64,000 nt of DNA, taken from contig NZ_BPQD01000003.1 in the NCBI RefSeq assembly GCF_022179065.1, positions 248,001 through 312,000 of the forward strand, written 5' to 3'. The DNA comes from Methylobacterium adhaesivum (GTDB lineage: Bacteria; Pseudomonadota; Alphaproteobacteria; Rhizobiales; Beijerinckiaceae). The position numbers and the translations under genes are program-made. Numbering within the stretch: the stretch's first letter is position 1; every line of letters starts with the position of its first letter. This document shows positions 61,806-64,000 of the stretch, one piece after another. The notes under the pieces are model-generated. The model saw nothing but the letters and a program-made list of their open reading frames with translations. It was not told where the DNA came from and ran no database searches.

Positions 61806-62144
61806 CTAGAGGGCGTCGACGTCGGTCTCGCCGGTGCGGATGCGTACGGCCTTCTCGAGGGGCAGCACGAAGATCTTGCCGTCGCCGATCTGGCCCGTGC
61901 GGGCGGCCGCCGCGATGGCGTCGATGACGCTGCCGGTGAGATCGGAGGCCACCGCCACCTCGATCTTCAGCTTGGGCAGGAAGCTCACGGCGTATTCGGC
62001 ACCGCGGTAGATCTCGGTGTGGCCCTTCTGGCGGCCGTAGCCCTTCACCTCGGTGACGGTGAGGCCGTGCACGCCGATGCCGGTCAGGGCATCCCGGACC
62101 TCCTCGAGCTTGAACGGCTTGATGATAGCCATCACGATTTTCAT
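61806..62144 (-). CDS. glnK: Nitrogen regulatory protein P-II
   Basis: Signal protein of 112 residues, trimeric, sensing ATP, ADP and 2-oxoglutarate. It starts MKIVMAIIKPFKLEEVRDAL. The T-loop VKGYGRQKGHTEIYRGAEYAV carries Tyr51, the uridylylation site, and IGDGKIFVLPLEKAVRIRTGE is the C-terminal signature. Linkage to amtB points to GlnK rather than GlnB, controlling AmtB directly. Start ATG at 62144. A sigma-54-type promoter lies about 115 bp upstream. Confidence 0.96.
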   Translation of the reverse strand: MKIVMAIIKPFKLEEVRDALTGIGVHGLTVTEVKGYGRQKGHTEIYRGAEYAVSFLPKLKIEVAVASDLTGSVIDAIAAAARTGQIGDGKIFVLPLEKAVRIRTGETDVDAL

Positions 62145-62258
62145 GGGCGGCGCCCCCTTGTCCCGAGTTGGTGTCCGGCCGGCGCGCTCTCGCGTCGCGA
62201 TCCGACCGGTCAGGCTGACAGCGCGGATCGGAGTGACCCGGACGCTTGGCCCGCATCA

Positions 62259-62274
62259 TTCAAGGACTATGCCA
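62259..62274 (-). promoter_or_regulatory. Sigma-54-type promoter of glnK-amtB
   Basis: On the minus strand TGGCATAGTCCTTGAA, which matches TGGCAC-N5-TTGCA with the correct 10-base spacing between the -24 GG and -12 positions; the -12 dinucleotide is GA instead of GC. The TSS would fall near 62248, leaving a leader of about 105 bases. The rest of 62145-62459 holds no gene that I can support. Confidence 0.55.
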
Positions 62275-62459
62275 ACGGGAACTTTTCGCCGTCGTGCCCG
62301 CGTGCCTAGAAACTGCTCTGACACTGACTCGGATGCGTGCGAAATTACGGCCAAGTTTGCGCGATATCGAGGCATATTGGCGCGTGAAGAGGCAAATCAT
62401 CGACCCGCGAGCCCTCTGGTCCCACACGCGGGCTCGTCCTAATGACTGGGTTATCCGGC

Positions 62460-63338
62460 TTACGGCGTCGCGTGGCGCGGTCGGATCAGGCCCTCCTGGG
62501 CGACGGAGGCCACCAGGGTGCCGTCCCGCGAAAAGATCTGTCCACGGGCGAAGCCGCGCGCGCCGTCGGCGCTCGGACTGTCCTGGGCGTAGAGCAGCCA
62601 TTCGTCGGCCCGGAACGGGCGATGCAGCCACAGGGCATGATCGAGGCTCGCCGATTGGATCTCGCCGTCGAACACCGTCTGCCCGTGTGGGATCAGGGTG
62701 GCGTCCAAGAGCGTCATGTCGGAGGCGTAGGCGAGGACCGCTCGGTGGATGGCGGGGTCGTCGGGCAGGCGGTCGACGGCGCGCATCCAGACATGGAAGC
62801 GCGGATCGCGCGGGGCGCGGCGGAGATACCGCTCGATCTCGACGGGGCGCAGCTCGATGGGGCGCTTCTGGCCGAAATAGGAGAGGATCGGTGCCGGGAT
62901 CGCCGCGCCGTCGCGGGCCGCCTGCGCGGCGGCGGCGGGGGCTTCGGCCACGGCCTCGGGCGGCGGCACGTCCGGCATGGCGGCTTGATGGGACACGCCC
63001 GTCTGGGCGTCGTGGTAGGAGACCGACATGGCGAAGATCGCTCGGTCGTGCTGGCTCGCCACGACCCGGCGGGTGGCGAAGCTGCCGCCGTCGCGGATGC
63101 GCTCGACGGCGTAGTCGATGGGTGCCTTCGGGTCGCCGCCGAGAAGGAAATAGGCGTGCAGGGAGTGGGGCGGGCGCGTCTCCGGCACCGTGCGGGAGGC
63201 CGCCACCAGGGCCTGGGCCACCACTTGGCCCCCGAAAACGCGGAACCAGCCCGTCTGCAGGCTGTGCCCCCGGAACTGGTCCCGCCCCAGGGGCGCGAGG
63301 TCAAGGATCTCGAGGAGTTCGGTGACGATGCCTGTCAT
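62460..63338 (-). CDS. tesB: Acyl-CoA thioesterase II
   Basis: Thioesterase of 292 residues with a double hotdog fold. The N-terminal half has QTGWFRVFGGQVVAQALVAASRTVPETRPPHSLHAYFLLGGDP and the C-terminal half LAYASDMTLLDATLIPH with the catalytic Asp, then SASLDHALWLHRPFRADEWLLYAQDSPSADGARGFARGQIFSRDGTLVASVAQEGLIR. It hydrolyses medium and long acyl-CoA. The ATG at 63338 gives MTGIVTELLEILDLAPLG; the frame to 63509 was not used. Divergent from the UbiH-type gene. Confidence 0.95.
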   Translation of the reverse strand: MTGIVTELLEILDLAPLGRDQFRGHSLQTGWFRVFGGQVVAQALVAASRTVPETRPPHSLHAYFLLGGDPKAPIDYAVERIRDGGSFATRRVVASQHDRAIFAMSVSYHDAQTGVSHQAAMPDVPPPEAVAEAPAAAAQAARDGAAIPAPILSYFGQKRPIELRPVEIERYLRRAPRDPRFHVWMRAVDRLPDDPAIHRAVLAYASDMTLLDATLIPHGQTVFDGEIQSASLDHALWLHRPFRADEWLLYAQDSPSADGARGFARGQIFSRDGTLVASVAQEGLIRPRHATP

Positions 63339-63525
63339 GCGGCGTCCTCGGTCGCGAGGGAGGAAGGGGCCGGCTTTAGCAAGCCCCGGCGCCGCGATCC
63401 ATGCGGGGGCCGGGCGGTGGCGTGCGAATCGGCGGGTGACGATGACGCTGCCCCGGGCGGTCGCCATGCGTTGCCCTCCGGCGCCGGGAGTGGCACTCCG
63501 GTGAGACACGAGACGGGGACCTGAG

Positions 63526-64000
63526 ATGGACGGATCGCGGCAGCGCAGGGTGGTGGTGGCGGGCGCCGGGATCCCGGGGCTCAGCCTCGCCCTCGCGCTG
63601 AAGCAGGCTCACGGTCCCGCGCTCGCCGTCACCGTCTGTGATCCCGGTCTCGCGTCCGGGACGGCGCGCCATCGCGGCCGGGCCTACGCCGTGGCGGCCG
63701 GCGGGCGACGGATGTTCGAGCGCCTCGGGATCTGGGACGGGGTGTCGGCGGCGGCCGAGCCGATCCGCGACATGGCGGTGAGCGACAGCCGGCTCACGGA
63801 TCCCGTCCGGCCGGTCTTCCTCACCTTCGCTCAGGATGCAAAAGCCGGTGAGCCCTTCGCCCATATGGTCGAGGCCGAACCCCTCGTCGCGGCGCTGCTC
63901 GCGGCCTGCGCGGCGGCGGGCGTGGCCCTCGATCCCGTCGGGATCACCGCCGCCGACCCCGTGGGCGAGACCATCGATCTCGTCCGGACGGATGGGACGT
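63526..64000 (+). CDS. UbiH/UbiF-type FAD monooxygenase (partial, cut by window end)
   Basis: First 158 codons of an FAD-dependent hydroxylase of the ubiquinone-biosynthesis type, open to the end of the window. The N-terminus has the dinucleotide-binding fingerprint VVVAGAGIPGLSLALALKQA, followed by GRAYAVAAGGRRMFERLGIWD, the UbiH-group pattern around the R-A-x-A-x-x-x-x-R element, and PFAHMVEAEPLVAALLAAC. The start ATG at 63526 follows gacggggacctgag. C-terminal motifs needed to separate UbiH, UbiF and related enzymes are outside the window. Confidence 0.85.
   Translation, partial: MDGSRQRRVVVAGAGIPGLSLALALKQAHGPALAVTVCDPGLASGTARHRGRAYAVAAGGRRMFERLGIWDGVSAAAEPIRDMAVSDSRLTDPVRPVFLTFAQDAKAGEPFAHMVEAEPLVAALLAACAAAGVALDPVGITAADPVGETIDLVRTDGT

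Noticed and set aside
1-64000. CRISPR arrays, insertion sequences, integrases, prophage genes, rRNA genes
   Set aside because: No regularly spaced direct repeats, no transposase or integrase motifs and no rRNA-like sequence were seen. The repeats present are hairpin elements, dispersed rather than arrayed.

Overview
The window is GC-rich chromosomal DNA from an alphaproteobacterium of the order Hyphomicrobiales (Rhizobiales), most like Methylobacterium or a close relative. This rests on: separate F0 and F1 ATP-synthase loci with paired b and b' subunits, a PetP/PetR-like regulator pair, the rluD-rpoH order, tRNA promoters of the alphaproteobacterial TTG...GCTA type, Irr-like operator sequences, and short palindromic intergenic repeats. 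The genus is inferred from general sequence style and was not tested by a search. Most of the window is core genome. There is no prophage, insertion sequence or CRISPR array.

Layout. 0.2-3 kb: F0 ATP-synthase operon (atpI-atpB-atpE-atpF'-atpF). 3.2-9.8 kb: YadGH-like ABC exporter, alpha/beta hydrolase, FkbM methyltransferase, sfsA, a DUF937 protein, a lone Flp-type pilin and a DUF3072 protein. 9.9-13.9 kb: ilvE, divergent from a MarR regulator/response regulator/histidine kinase operon. 14.2-20.6 kb: an SMC-type plasmid-defence or condensin operon (JetA, JetB, JetC = MksF, MksE, MksB) with no recognisable JetD/MksG nuclease and an unknown 88-residue gene between jetA and jetB. 20.6-25.4 kb: acyl-CoA dehydrogenase, DHH phosphoesterase, and KpsE/KpsT-like capsule export genes. 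25.7-27.5 kb: tRNA-Ser(GGA) followed by a visibly AT-richer stretch with a radical SAM/SPASM gene, the best candidate for acquired DNA. 28-32.5 kb: RND efflux pair. 32.7-35.5 kb: LysR regulator divergent from a ring-cleaving dioxygenase/esterase pair. 35.5-37.7 kb: TonB-dependent siderophore receptor. 38-43.6 kb: purB, a D-amino-acid transaminase, a small secreted protein, purA and a membrane-anchored protein. 43.7-46.1 kb: rpoH and rluD-like gene, then tRNA-Glu(CTC). 46.4-48.2 kb: small protein, phosphoesterase, VIT-type iron transporter. 48.4-54.4 kb: lipid A and Kdo genes (DUF374 acyltransferase, waaA, lpxK), znuA and an MsbA-like exporter. 54.4-60 kb: galM, YnfA-type protein, a Tat-exported FMN hydroxyacid dehydrogenase with an internal CxxCH motif, and ftsK. 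60-64 kb: glnK-amtB, tesB and the start of a UbiH-type monooxygenase that runs off the window.

Functional themes. Metal control recurs: two tandem Irr-like palindromes abut the VIT iron exporter, a similar site lies upstream of the siderophore receptor, and a Zur-like palindrome lies upstream of znuA. Nitrogen control is suggested by a sigma-54-type promoter upstream of glnK-amtB. At least three families of hairpin-forming repeats occupy intergenic spaces; the largest has six copies in this window.
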